From positions 124,001-188,000 of the forward strand of contig CAZKSN010000001.1 in the NCBI GenBank assembly GCA_964555585.1: DNA of 64,000 nucleotides, given 5' to 3'. This DNA comes from CAZKSN01 sp964555585. Lineage in GTDB: Bacteria > Bacillota_I > Bacilli_A > RF39 > UBA660. Positions within the stretch are counted from its first letter, which is position 1, and the number at the start of each line of letters is the position of its first letter. This document shows, piece by piece, positions 1 through 8,341 of this stretch. The notes below the pieces were generated by a model, which made no database searches, had not been told where the DNA came from, and saw nothing but the letters and a program-made list of their open reading frames with translations. Made by a program: the position numbers and the translations under genes.

Positions 1-18
1 AAAAAACACTTTCGTGTG
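1..18 (-). terminator. Possible weak terminator at the window edge
   Basis: Read on the minus strand, four base pairs (ACAC/GTGT) close a GAAA tetraloop and are followed by a run of T. It lies downstream of the small minus-strand ORF at 71-166, where a terminator would be expected. The stem is short and the window ends here, so the call is weak. Confidence 0.3.
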
Positions 19-70
19 ATTAAATAATATCATATTTAATTATATTACGCAAGTATTTTTTAATTAATAA

Positions 71-166
71 TTATTGTTCTGATTTTTCATTATATTTTTG
101 TAATAATTCATTCAACAAAGGTTTGGTATCTTCTAATGTTATAACATCTTTTACATTTAAATTCAT
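71..166 (-). CDS. 31-residue peptide translationally coupled to the upstream membrane protein
   Basis: A short reading frame of 31 codons begins MNLNVKDVITLEDTKPLLNE. Its ATG (166-164) shares one base with the TAA stop (168-166) of the preceding gene, a TAATG junction typical of coupled translation. No family is recognised. The peptide is hydrophilic with a Lys/Glu-rich end and no membrane segment. It may be a partner of the two-helix membrane protein upstream. Support is the coupling and the intact frame only, since no separate ribosome binding site is seen. Confidence 0.5.
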   Translation of the reverse strand: MNLNVKDVITLEDTKPLLNELLQKYNEKSEQ

Positions 167-540
167 TATCTACTCATTCCGCCTTCTTTTTTAAATTCTG
201 AATAGGATTTTCCAATTAAATTTAAATATTGTTTAATTTCTTCCTTTTTATGAGACATCTTTATTTTATTTAAAATCAGTTCTACTATTCCAAAAGCTCC
301 AAATACAGTTCCTCCGACCATAACACTGCCAAAAACAGTAGCTATAGCCTGTCCTACTTCATTATAATTATATACGTCAGTAAAAAGAACCACTGCCAAC
401 AAAGCAGAAATCGCAGTTATTAAGGAAATATAAATTTTATTTCCTAAAGAATATTCATCCTTTTCTTTAAAATAATCAGTTTTTATACATTCAATTTTAT
501 GCATTACTTCTTCAGAATTTATTTTTTCTTTTTCTTCCAT
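166..540 (-). CDS. Small two-helix membrane protein, unknown function
   Basis: A 124-residue protein with a charged N-terminal stretch (about residues 1-35), two hydrophobic segments (about 37-55 and 62-88, the second rich in Gly and Val) and a Lys-rich cytoplasmic tail. An optimal GGAGG lies just upstream of the ATG. The stop overlaps the start of a 31-codon ORF, so the two are probably one transcript. No family is recognised and no function is assigned. Confidence 0.7.
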   Translation of the reverse strand: MEEKEKINSEEVMHKIECIKTDYFKEKDEYSLGNKIYISLITAISALLAVVLFTDVYNYNEVGQAIATVFGSVMVGGTVFGAFGIVELILNKIKMSHKKEEIKQYLNLIGKSYSEFKKEGGMSR

Positions 541-587
541 AGTTTACCTCCAATTATAAGATAACATTTTTTAAATTATAAGTAAAT

Positions 588-613
588 AAAAAAGAGACTT
601 TTATCTAGTCTCT
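588..613 (-). terminator. Rho-independent terminator of spoVS
   Basis: Six base pairs (593-598 AGAGAC with 608-613 GTCTCT) followed on the minus strand by a run of T. The upstream arm is formed by the last codons of spoVS, so the stop codon lies within the hairpin. Confidence 0.8.
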
Positions 614-864
614 ACTATTAACTTAATTGCAGTTCTCTCTTCTCCATCAATAGTAATGCCTGAAAATGCTGGGGTACAGATAAGATTTTTACCTAAAGGT
701 GCTACAAATCCTCTTGCAATTGCTACTGCTTTTATTGCCTGATTAAGTGCACCGGCCCCAACTGCTTGAACTTCTACAATATCAGAAGATTCTCTAAAAA
801 TATTTGCAATCGCTCCAGCTACTTTTTGTGGAATACTTTTACTTGAAACTTTTATAATTTCCAT
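601..864 (-). CDS. spoVS: Stage V sporulation protein S
   Basis: An 87-residue protein matching SpoVS along its whole length. It has the conserved central block GAGALNQAVKAVAIARGF-type sequence (about residues 36-54) and the C-terminal DGEERTAIKLIVE block. SpoVS is a small Alba-like, probably nucleic-acid-binding protein; in Bacillus it affects septation and the coat-formation stage of sporulation. A strong AAGGGGG ribosome binding site precedes the ATG and a terminator overlaps its end, so the gene is probably monocistronic. It is also found in some non-sporulating bacteria, so on its own it does not prove sporulation. Confidence 0.95.
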   Translation of the reverse strand: MEIIKVSSKSIPQKVAGAIANIFRESSDIVEVQAVGAGALNQAIKAVAIARGFVAPLGKNLICTPAFSGITIDGEERTAIKLIVETR

Positions 865-906
865 AATAACCCCCTTAATAAGTTATATGAAAATTATTAA
901 AATATA

Positions 907-1452
907 TTATTGTTCTTTTGAGACAATGCACAAAACAGGTTCAAATAAACAAATAATTCCAAAAATAATAAAGAAATGTCCATAAATTAAAACCTGAGAT
1001 AAGACTTGACTAATTAAAATATATCCAGTTAAAAAACCAGTAAATGCTATAAAAAGTGTACATATTATTTTTGACTGACACCCTTGCTTCTTTCGCTTTT
1101 TTATAGCTATCATACTAATACTTTTAATAGTAACAACTAGAATAGAATATAAGAATAAACTTGTTCCCAATAATATTACTGAATTACTGTCTCTTAAGAA
1201 ATATAATAAGGCCATTACAATTGCACTTGCTAAAGATAAAAATAATTTTTCATAATTGTGATATTTTCTATATAAAAAATAAGATATTATGTATACTATT
1301 GTCAAAAAATAATAGAAATTAGCCATAAAATCAATATTATTTTCTATTCTATTTACAGAAGAGGCTAATATTGTAATTCCAAGTACTATGATTAAAAAAT
1401 TTGTAACAATGTCAACTAATTTATCAGGTTTTATATCCTTTATTTTTATCAT
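907..1452 (-). CDS. Multi-pass membrane protein, unknown function
   Basis: A 181-residue protein with about five or six hydrophobic segments separated by short basic loops, including an internal KKRKKQGC loop. The frame is open to an ATG at 1473, but the AGGAGG ribosome binding site sits inside those first codons, ten bases before the ATG at 1452, so 1452 is chosen as the start. No catalytic motif or known family is recognised. It lies between spoVS and valS on the same strand, without obvious coupling. Confidence 0.7.
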   Translation of the reverse strand: MIKIKDIKPDKLVDIVTNFLIIVLGITILASSVNRIENNIDFMANFYYFLTIVYIISYFLYRKYHNYEKLFLSLASAIVMALLYFLRDSNSVILLGTSLFLYSILVVTIKSISMIAIKKRKKQGCQSKIICTLFIAFTGFLTGYILISQVLSQVLIYGHFFIIFGIICLFEPVLCIVSKEQ

Positions 1453-1503
1453 CTTAAGAATTCCTCCTATCATAATTTTATATCAACTATTTTAAAGTGT
1501 CAA

Positions 1504-4050
1504 TTAAATTTCTTCTAATTTAGAAATTATAACTTTTAATTTACTTTCTTCAGAGATCAATTTTTCTTTTTCGGAATTAATTATATCTTTTGGAGCCTTA
1601 TTAATATAATTCTCATTGTTTAATAATGCTTTTCTTTTATTTATTGATGCTTTTAATAGTTCTTTTTCTTTTATTAACTCTGAATGTAAATCCAAATCTT
1701 TTTCTTTTTTATTAAAATAAATGTCCAGATTTATTAAATCAGATTTAAAATTTACTTTACTTGATTCTTCTCTGTTTATTTTTATATTGTCATCTATTCT
1801 AAGCATACTTTTAAATATTGGCAAAATTTCCGAATCGGCAGTAATCTCCATTTCACATTCTTTAGGAATACTGTTTGTAACTTTTAAATTTCTAATTAAA
1901 GTTATATTGTTTATTATATTATCCATAGAAGTTTCTGATTTTTTAAAAATATACTCTTTTCTATATTTTGGATATTCACTTATCATTATAGATTTTTCTT
2001 TATAAGGCAACATTTGATAAATTTCTTCAGTAACATATGGAATAAAAGGATGAAGCATCTTTAATATAGCTGAAAGTACCAGCAAAAGAACACTTTTAGT
2101 TATGTTATTATTTAAAGATTTTTTTGATAATTCAATATACCAGTCACAGTATATATTCCAAGTAAAATCATACAATGCACTTCCTACATTGTTAAATGAA
2201 AATTTATCCATGTTTTTTCTTACCTCTTTAATGGTTTGATTCAATTTGGTTAAGATCCATTCATCTTCAACAGATAGATTATCTAGATTAAAATCTTCTT
2301 CTTTAAAATTTTCTAAATTTAACAATACAAATCGTGAAGCATTCCAAAGTTTGTTAATAAAATTCCAGGTCGATTTTATTTTTTCTTCTTCTATTCTTAA
2401 ATCCATTCCTGGAGCAGAAGATGTTGTAAGATAAAATCTTAAAGCATCTGCGCCATAAATATTGATCATTTGCATTGGATCTATTCCATTGTTTAAGCTT
2501 TTACTCATTTTTCTACCAATTTTATCTCTTGTTAGACCATGCACAAGACAGTATTCAAATGGACTCTTGCCAGTAAATTCAACTGAAGAAAATGCCATTC
2601 TCGCTACCCAGAAGAAAATAATATCATAACCAGGCACAATTACATCAGTTGGAAAATATCTTTTAAAATCTTTTGTTTCTTCCGGCCAGCCTAAGGTACT
2701 AAAAGGCCAGAGAGCACTACTAAACCATGTATCAAGTACATCTTCATCTTGTTTCCATTCTTCTTCATTTGGAGGAGTAAGCCCAACATAAACTTCCTTA
2801 CCTCTATACCAAGCCGGTATTCTATGTCCCCACCATAATTGTCTGGATATACACCAATCATGCACATTCTTCATCCAATGAGTTAATACCTTTTCAAATC
2901 TTTTAGGAATAAACTTGATTTTATCATCAGTCTTCTGATTCTCTAATAAATTTTTTGCAAGTGATTCCATTTTTACAAACCACTGCATTGAGATATATGG
3001 TTCAACAACAACATCAGTTCTTTCAGAATGTCCTACAGAATGAACATAATCTTCAACTTTATTAATTAAATTCTCTTTTTCTAAATTTTCAATTATTTTC
3101 TTTCTTGCATCTGAAATATTCATTCCATTGAATTCATTACAGTTTTCATTTAGTGTACCATTTGGATTTAAGCAATTTATAACTTTTAAATTATGTCTCT
3201 TACCGATTTCAAAGTCATCCATTGAATGTGCCGGAGTTATCTTTAATGCCCCAGTTCCAAAATCAATTAAAACAGTTTCATCTGCAATTACAGGAACCAA
3301 TCTATTGATATAAGGAATAAACACATTTTTTCCTATATGACTTACGTGTTTAGGATCTTTAGGATTTACTGCAACTGCAATATCACCAAAGATTGTTTCA
3401 GGTCTTGTAGTGGCAACTTCAATAAATTCTTTTTTAGATTCAAAATAATATTTTAAATAATATAATTTAGTTTTTTCTTCTTTATAAATCACTTCCTCAT
3501 TAGAAAGTGCTGTCATTGCTTCAGTATCCCAGTTAATTATTTTTTCCCCACGATAAATTAAACCTTTATTATAAAGCGTTACAAATACATAATTAACCGC
3601 ATTATTTAAACCCTCATCTAATGTAAATCTTTCTTTTGAATAATCTAAGGCTAATCCCAATTTTGCCCATTGAGTTCTTATTGTACTCGCATGCTCTTCT
3701 TTCCATTTCCAGCATTCTTTTAAAAATTCTTCTCTTCCTATTTCATATTTATTTATTCCTTCTTTTTTTAACTTAGCAACTACTTTAGATTCAGTTGCAA
3801 TTGCTGCATGATCCATACCAGGCAGCCACAGTGTATCAAAACCATCCATTTTCTTATAACGGATTATAATATCCTGAAGTGTATTATCCCATGCATGTCC
3901 CAAATGTAAATTTCCGGTTACATTGGGAGGAGGAATAACTATACAGAAAGGTTCTTTTGAAACATCTCCACTTTCAAAAAGTTTATTATCCAGCCAAAAC
4001 TGATATTTACCTTCTTCAACTATTTGATGATTGTATTTCTTATCTAACAT
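1504..4050 (-). CDS. valS: Valine--tRNA ligase
   Basis: A class I aminoacyl-tRNA synthetase of 848 residues that charges tRNA-Val. The HIGH signature appears as HLGH within PPPNVTGNLHLGH near residue 50, and KMSKS is present near residue 513. The editing domain lies between them, and an anticodon-binding domain and a Val-RS-type C-terminal coiled coil (ending KLKVIISKLEEI) follow. The frame extends to 4098, but AAGAGGTG lies just before the ATG at 4050, which is the likely start. Expression is controlled by the valine T-box leader and consensus promoter upstream. Length and domain order are normal. Confidence 0.97.
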   Translation of the reverse strand: MLDKKYNHQIVEEGKYQFWLDNKLFESGDVSKEPFCIVIPPPNVTGNLHLGHAWDNTLQDIIIRYKKMDGFDTLWLPGMDHAAIATESKVVAKLKKEGINKYEIGREEFLKECWKWKEEHASTIRTQWAKLGLALDYSKERFTLDEGLNNAVNYVFVTLYNKGLIYRGEKIINWDTEAMTALSNEEVIYKEEKTKLYYLKYYFESKKEFIEVATTRPETIFGDIAVAVNPKDPKHVSHIGKNVFIPYINRLVPVIADETVLIDFGTGALKITPAHSMDDFEIGKRHNLKVINCLNPNGTLNENCNEFNGMNISDARKKIIENLEKENLINKVEDYVHSVGHSERTDVVVEPYISMQWFVKMESLAKNLLENQKTDDKIKFIPKRFEKVLTHWMKNVHDWCISRQLWWGHRIPAWYRGKEVYVGLTPPNEEEWKQDEDVLDTWFSSALWPFSTLGWPEETKDFKRYFPTDVIVPGYDIIFFWVARMAFSSVEFTGKSPFEYCLVHGLTRDKIGRKMSKSLNNGIDPMQMINIYGADALRFYLTTSSAPGMDLRIEEEKIKSTWNFINKLWNASRFVLLNLENFKEEDFNLDNLSVEDEWILTKLNQTIKEVRKNMDKFSFNNVGSALYDFTWNIYCDWYIELSKKSLNNNITKSVLLLVLSAILKMLHPFIPYVTEEIYQMLPYKEKSIMISEYPKYRKEYIFKKSETSMDNIINNITLIRNLKVTNSIPKECEMEITADSEILPIFKSMLRIDDNIKINREESSKVNFKSDLINLDIYFNKKEKDLDLHSELIKEKELLKASINKRKALLNNENYINKAPKDIINSEKEKLISEESKLKVIISKLEEI

Positions 4051-4067
4051 ATATTTCACCTCTTTTT

Positions 4068-4095
4068 TAAAAATAAAAACACTCCCTAAGGAGTG
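4068..4095 (-). terminator. Intrinsic terminator of the valS T-box
   Basis: CACTCC (4080-4085) pairs with GGAGTG (4090-4095) around a four-base loop and is followed on the minus strand by TTTTTATTTTT. It is mutually exclusive with the T-box antiterminator and lies about 20 bases before the valS ribosome binding site. Confidence 0.85.
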
Positions 4096-4281
4096 CAATA
4101 ATTACACGGTACCATCCTACCATTTACTCTTGTCTTTTAACGATTCTCACCGTAATTTCTTAATAATTTCAGAAATTAAACTCACAAGCTACGTTCAGAA
4201 TATTCATTTATTAGTTTCCACCAATCACTAACTCTCTTTAAAACTTATATTCCTACTCCTCTTGGTCTTCGTTTTTAATAT
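4068..4281 (-). promoter_or_regulatory. Valine T-box riboswitch (leader of valS)
   Basis: The leader runs from just after the -10 box to the terminator. On the minus strand it carries the AGAGAG/GGTGG-type stem I elements, a putative specifier codon GTA (4192-4190, within GAACGTAGC) and the conserved T-box GGATGGTACCGTG that pairs with the free tRNA acceptor end. A terminator hairpin follows. GTA codes for valine, matching the downstream gene. Uncharged tRNA-Val should stabilise the antiterminator and turn valS on. The motifs are read from sequence; specifier placement is by position in the fold and was not computed. Confidence 0.9.
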
Positions 4282-4286
4282 AATAA

Positions 4287-4315
4287 ATTATACAATAATT
4301 AATTATTATTGTCAA
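4287..4315 (-). promoter_or_regulatory. Consensus sigma-A promoter for valS
   Basis: Perfect TTGACA (4315-4310) and TATAAT (4292-4287) with a 17-base spacer on the minus strand. The -35 box starts one base beyond the TGA stop of the upstream gene. Such a strong promoter fits a transcript whose output is set by leader attenuation. Confidence 0.9.
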
Positions 4316-5617
4316 TCAAACTAATTTTTTGGAAAAGCTGGAATTTTGATCAAAATAATATTGTTTTATTATCATATACATTTCTTTAAGAATGTCATTA
4401 TTTATTTCAAGAGTTGAATTTACAATTGGAATTTCTATAATCATATTATTGTCAACACTGTTTAACATTTTTGAATTAGGATAATGATAAAGAATTCTAT
4501 AAAAGGTTTTTTTAAATCTTTCAGTTTTATTTTTTATTATTAAATCAACTTTATTAATTGAATTTTCCAGTTTCAATTTATCTCTTTTATATCCTTCAGG
4601 GTCATTATTTCGTCTCTCCAGATTCCATAATTTATTGAATGAGGAAATATTCAATAAATCTGATTTAACGTGATAATCATAATCTAAAACATAATTGGCA
4701 GGCACTTCTATCAAAGTTATTCCTTCTTGATGTAAAAAATTTATAAATACACTTAAAGAAAACACTGCAGCCGGTTCAACTTCTAAAAGATTTTCATCTA
4801 TAATCCCTTTATTTAATTTGTAACGCTGCTTTTTAAAAATTTCTGCCAATTTCTTGGCTCTTAAAGGTTCATCCTTTTTCTGAATGTTCTGAACAGCTCC
4901 TATTTGACAAATTTTTTTACCATTTTTTTCATATACTCCATATCTTACAACCGGGCAGGCATAAAAAGGCAAATAGGGATTGTAAAAATCATAAGTCTCT
5001 TTATCATATATTTTAATTTCAAATTCTCTTATATTCTCATCCCAAGTTCTGGCAATACCATTTTTAACACATAAGACATTGTTATCAATGAAAGAAGCAA
5101 TTCCAAGATAAGTTTCTTCATCAAATCTTTCAAATGTATTGTCATATATCATTTTAACCTGTTTTTCTAAAAACTTTTCTGGATTATTAAAATCAGCTAT
5201 TGTCGCTCTTAGCCATATTTGTTCAAAACAATTCTTTTTTTCATAAACTGGAAAGCCAGATACTTCTATTCTATTAAAATACAATTCAATATCTTTTTCA
5301 TAATAACATCTTAATAATTCAAAAAAATACTTATAATCCTTAATAATTAAAGTAGAAGTCTTATTGAGAGACTTCGGTTCCTTTAAAGCCTTCATTATTC
5401 TTTTTGAATATTTTAAATAGTAATTATTTTCCTTAACGTAGTCTATTAAAAATTTTTCAATATAATCAATTGCTTCTTTTTCCAAAAATAAAAAATTAAA
5501 ATTATGCATTTCTTTATTAAAAATAAGATTATACATAGAATCAGTAACAAATTCTCTTACAACATTTTCATAGGTAGGCATTAAACTTTCTGCTATTGAA
5601 TGACCATTTATATACAT
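4316..5617 (-). CDS. Large cytoplasmic protein of unknown function
   Basis: A 433-residue, mostly hydrophilic protein with no signal peptide or membrane segment and no motif I recognise. The N-terminal half is alpha-helical in character (Lys/Glu/Tyr rich). A central block (about residues 215-275) holds a CPVVRYGVYEKNGKKICQIG stretch, and the C-terminal third is basic. GAGG precedes the ATG at a good distance. The stop abuts the valS promoter. The gene stands alone between tRNA-Met and valS. Function is unassigned. Confidence 0.7.
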   Translation of the reverse strand: MYINGHSIAESLMPTYENVVREFVTDSMYNLIFNKEMHNFNFLFLEKEAIDYIEKFLIDYVKENNYYLKYSKRIMKALKEPKSLNKTSTLIIKDYKYFFELLRCYYEKDIELYFNRIEVSGFPVYEKKNCFEQIWLRATIADFNNPEKFLEKQVKMIYDNTFERFDEETYLGIASFIDNNVLCVKNGIARTWDENIREFEIKIYDKETYDFYNPYLPFYACPVVRYGVYEKNGKKICQIGAVQNIQKKDEPLRAKKLAEIFKKQRYKLNKGIIDENLLEVEPAAVFSLSVFINFLHQEGITLIEVPANYVLDYDYHVKSDLLNISSFNKLWNLERRNNDPEGYKRDKLKLENSINKVDLIIKNKTERFKKTFYRILYHYPNSKMLNSVDNNMIIEIPIVNSTLEINNDILKEMYMIIKQYYFDQNSSFSKKLV

Positions 5618-5641
5618 AAAATTACCTCAGCTCAATATTAT

Positions 5642-5668
5642 AAATAAAAATCCGGAAAAACTCCAGAT
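5642..5668 (-). terminator. Terminator downstream of tRNA-Met
   Basis: ATCCGGA (5650-5656) pairs with TCCAGAT (5662-5668), seven pairs with one G-U, followed on the minus strand by TTTTATTTA. It ends the tRNA transcript. Confidence 0.75.
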
Positions 5669-5681
5669 ATTTTTTATTTTT

Positions 5682-5758
5682 TGGTAGCGACGGTGAGGAT
5701 CGAACTCACGACCTCACGGGTATGAACCGTGCGCTCTAGCCAACTGAGCTACATCGCC
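5682..5758 (-). tRNA. tRNA-Met (CAT)
   Basis: A 77-base cloverleaf with encoded CCA. The acceptor stem is GGCGATG/CGTCGCT, the D-loop has the normal AGCTCAGTTGG and the T-loop is TTCGATC. The anticodon stem CACGG/CCGTG encloses TTCATAC, giving anticodon CAT at 5722-5724. It lacks initiator features such as three G-C pairs in the anticodon stem, so elongator Met is preferred. An Ile tRNA modified to lysidine at the CAT anticodon cannot be fully excluded. Confidence 0.93.
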
Positions 5759-5839
5759 ATTTAAAAAAGATACAAACATATTCTATCAAAATATCTCTTT
5801 TTTAGCAAGTTATTTATTTCATTAACTTTATTTTATTTA

Positions 5840-5868
5840 TTGAATAAAATATAAAGATTTAGTATAAT
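5840..5868 (+). promoter_or_regulatory. Sigma-A-type promoter for the glycosyltransferase
   Basis: TTGAAT (5840-5845), a 17-base spacer and a perfect TATAAT (5863-5868), 18 bases before the ATG of the glycosyltransferase gene. Confidence 0.7.
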
Positions 5869-5886
5869 TCTTTTAATGAGGAAATT

Positions 5887-7035
5887 ATGAAAAAAAGAAT
5901 TCTAATTATATATGCTTCATTTGGCTCAGGTCACAAAACAATAGCTGAATATGTAGAAACATATTTTAAAGAAAAGAATAAAGATTATGAAATAATGAAT
6001 ATCGACATTGTTGATTATTCTTCTTTAATCGGCAAATTTTCCTTAAAACTTTTTAATTTAAATCTGAAATATAGAAGTAAATTAATTTGGACTTTTTTAT
6101 ATTATCTGGTAGATAATAAATTAACTACTTTTTCCTACAAAAAATCAACTATGAAACTGTATAAAAACAGAGACTTGATGAAAAAAATAATAGAATTTAA
6201 TCCGGATTTAATAATATCTACTCATTTCTTTTCCAGTATATTAATGGGCTGTTATAAAGAAAAAGGAATAATCAATTCAAAAATAATCACCATTATTACA
6301 GATTATACTGCGTATGAATTATTTATAAAAAATCATAAAATAGATGACGCTATTATAGTTGGAAATGATATTATAAAAAATATGTTAATTAATAAAGGTG
6401 TTGAAGCTAAAAAAATAAAAGTGTATGGACTTCCCATATCAAATAATTTTGATGTGATTGTAAAAGATAAAATAGATACATTAAAGCATTATAATCTGCA
6501 GCCAGACAAACCAATTATATTAATGCTTGGTGGTGGAAGCATGGGTTCCTTATCATATCTACCATACTTTAAAAAAATAGTTAAGCAGAATTTTTATGCT
6601 CATATAATATTTATATGCGGTAATAACAGAAAATTAAAAAATAAATGCGACAGCTATATTTATAATAAAAAAATTAAGAATGTAACTGTTCTAGGTTTTA
6701 CTAAGGATATATTTAACTTAATGAATATAAGTTCTTTTGTAATTACAAAACCAGGAGCTGCCATAATAACTGAAAGCATTGAAATGAAAAGGCCTATGAT
6801 TCTTATTCCTGGTTATGGCGGTCAGGAATTATGCAATGCAAGATATTTAATGAGGAAAGGTTTTGCCTTAAGAGTTTATTCAGCTTTCGGATTGGTCAGA
6901 AAGGTTAAAAGAATATTAAAGTATCCTTACATATTATTGAGAATTAAGAAAAGATTGGAAAAAACAGAAAAGAATGAATCAGTAAAAAAGATATACAAAT
7001 TATCACAGAAATTATTGAAAGAAAAAAAAGATTAA
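5887..7035 (+). CDS. Diacylglycerol glycosyltransferase-like protein (GT28, UgtP/MGDG-synthase type)
   Basis: A 382-residue GT-B fold enzyme. The N-terminal ASFGSGH motif (residues 10-16) is the hallmark of the MGDG synthase/UgtP family, which transfers glucose or galactose from UDP-sugar to diacylglycerol at the inner face of the membrane. The C-terminal nucleotide-sugar domain has GGGSMG near residue 215 and KPGA near residue 287, followed by an EGxxPMILIPGxGGQE-like block. The C-terminus is very basic, which suits membrane association. A promoter and GAGG precede the ATG. Donor and acceptor cannot be read from sequence. Confidence 0.88.
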   Translation: MKKRILIIYASFGSGHKTIAEYVETYFKEKNKDYEIMNIDIVDYSSLIGKFSLKLFNLNLKYRSKLIWTFLYYLVDNKLTTFSYKKSTMKLYKNRDLMKKIIEFNPDLIISTHFFSSILMGCYKEKGIINSKIITIITDYTAYELFIKNHKIDDAIIVGNDIIKNMLINKGVEAKKIKVYGLPISNNFDVIVKDKIDTLKHYNLQPDKPIILMLGGGSMGSLSYLPYFKKIVKQNFYAHIIFICGNNRKLKNKCDSYIYNKKIKNVTVLGFTKDIFNLMNISSFVITKPGAAIITESIEMKRPMILIPGYGGQELCNARYLMRKGFALRVYSAFGLVRKVKRILKYPYILLRIKKRLEKTEKNESVKKIYKLSQKLLKEKKD

Positions 7036-7052
7036 TTTTATTAATCTTTTTT
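7024..7052. terminator. Bidirectional terminator between convergent genes
   Basis: AAAAAAGATTAA (7024-7035) pairs perfectly with TTAATCTTTTTT (7041-7052) around a five-base loop. It is U-rich on both strands and serves the glycosyltransferase gene on the plus strand and the ligase gene on the minus strand. Confidence 0.8.
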
Positions 7053-8238
7053 AATCAGCATAATTTGTAAAATATCTTTGTACTAAAACTACCGGGGTTC
7101 CCTTATCTCCGCTTCCGGAAGTTAAATCACACAATGATCCTATTAAATCAACATATCTTCTAGGAGTTGTTCCCAAAGAAGCATTTTTATTCTTTAAATC
7201 CTTATCTTTGTTTCCTATTTCTGCTCTCACAGCATTATTCAGTTCTTCTCCGGATAAACTTCTTAATTTGTTGTCAACTAAGTATTTCAATTTTAATTCA
7301 TTTGGACTTCCTTCCAGCCCTCCAGTATATCCAGGACTTACAACCGGATCTGCAAGTTCCCAAATTTTTCCCACTGGATCCTTGAACGCTCCATCACCAT
7401 AAACCATAACTTCAATATTCTTGCCGGTAATATTTTTTAATTCCTTTTGAATATCTTCAACCAGTTCCTGTGCATTTCTTGGAAATAATTTAACTTTAAA
7501 TTCAGTTGCTCTGTTTGAACCTAATAAACCATATTTTTCATTATATCCGCTTCCGTTAATGCTTTTAGTCATAATATCGTCCAGTCCGTATACAATCTTA
7601 CATCCATTACTTCTTAATATTTCTTTAGAAGTTTCTCTAGTGTGAATATCGCAGCAAAGCACTCTATCTTCATATATCAGAATATCCTCCACTCTGTTGG
7701 AAAAAAGAAATTCCACCTTACAATTTTCACTTTCAATAATTTCTCTATATAAATTCACATAATTTACTCCTGTAAAAATATGTGTTTCATTTCCAAAATA
7801 TTTTACATATTCTTCCTCAGTAAGAATAGTGTCATATGGATTTATTTTATACTTGCTTAGTAATGTTTCATCAAATAAGTGATTTCCCACTTCATCTGCA
7901 GGATAACTCAATAGTACTGTTATTTTATCCATTGCTCTAGCAAATGCCTTTAATAAAAGAGCAAATCTGTTTCTACTAATTATTGGAAATGTAATTCCCA
8001 TATGATTTTCTTTAAATTTATCTTTTATATCAATTACTATCTCATCAAGAGTGGCATAATTACCTGATGATATTCCAACCACTGCTTCAGTAATTGCAAT
8101 AATGTCCTTGTCCTCCAACTCAAAGTTTTCACTTTTACCAGCTTTTAATACTGAAGTAATCACTACATCTTTTAAATTGTCCCCTTCCTTGATTATTGGT
8201 GTTCTTATTCCTCTAACAATTGTACCTACATTTCTCAT
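7051..8238 (-). CDS. Coenzyme F420-0:L-glutamate ligase (CofE)-like protein
   Basis: A 395-residue protein with the CofE/FbiB-type gamma-glutamyl ligase fold. Features include an early RTPIIKEGDNL segment, EDKDIIAITEAVVGISSGN (about 42-60), MVYGDGAFKDP (about 281-291) and a GSGYNEKYGLLGSN block. Classical CofE adds glutamate to F420-0 with GTP, but no other F420 gene is visible here. A member of this family (Chlamydia FolC2) acts in folate polyglutamylation, so a gamma-glutamyl ligase acting on another substrate is possible. It is transcribed divergently from prs. Family membership is well supported; the substrate is not. Confidence 0.78.
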   Translation of the reverse strand: MRNVGTIVRGIRTPIIKEGDNLKDVVITSVLKAGKSENFELEDKDIIAITEAVVGISSGNYATLDEIVIDIKDKFKENHMGITFPIISRNRFALLLKAFARAMDKITVLLSYPADEVGNHLFDETLLSKYKINPYDTILTEEEYVKYFGNETHIFTGVNYVNLYREIIESENCKVEFLFSNRVEDILIYEDRVLCCDIHTRETSKEILRSNGCKIVYGLDDIMTKSINGSGYNEKYGLLGSNRATEFKVKLFPRNAQELVEDIQKELKNITGKNIEVMVYGDGAFKDPVGKIWELADPVVSPGYTGGLEGSPNELKLKYLVDNKLRSLSGEELNNAVRAEIGNKDKDLKNKNASLGTTPRRYVDLIGSLCDLTSGSGDKGTPVVLVQRYFTNYAD

Positions 8239-8280
8239 TTTTCACTCCTCGTCTTAATTATAGCATATTAAAAATAAATA

Positions 8281-8308
8281 TTGAATTTAAAATTTTTAGT
8301 GTTACAAT
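8281..8308 (+). promoter_or_regulatory. Probable promoter of prs
   Basis: TTGAAT (8281-8286), a 16-base spacer and TACAAT (8303-8308), about 33 bases before the prs ATG. Reasonable but not perfect hexamers in the divergent intergenic region. Confidence 0.5.
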
Positions 8309-8341
8309 ATATTATATAAAAATTGTGTTAGGAGGTATAAT

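Noticed and set aside
4031..4231. Plus-strand open frame across the valS leader
   Set aside because: It is antisense to the T-box riboswitch and has no ribosome binding site or recognisable protein.
5682..5758. tRNA-Met gene as initiator tRNA
   Set aside because: It lacks the three consecutive G-C pairs in the anticodon stem and the 1:72 mismatch typical of initiator tRNA.
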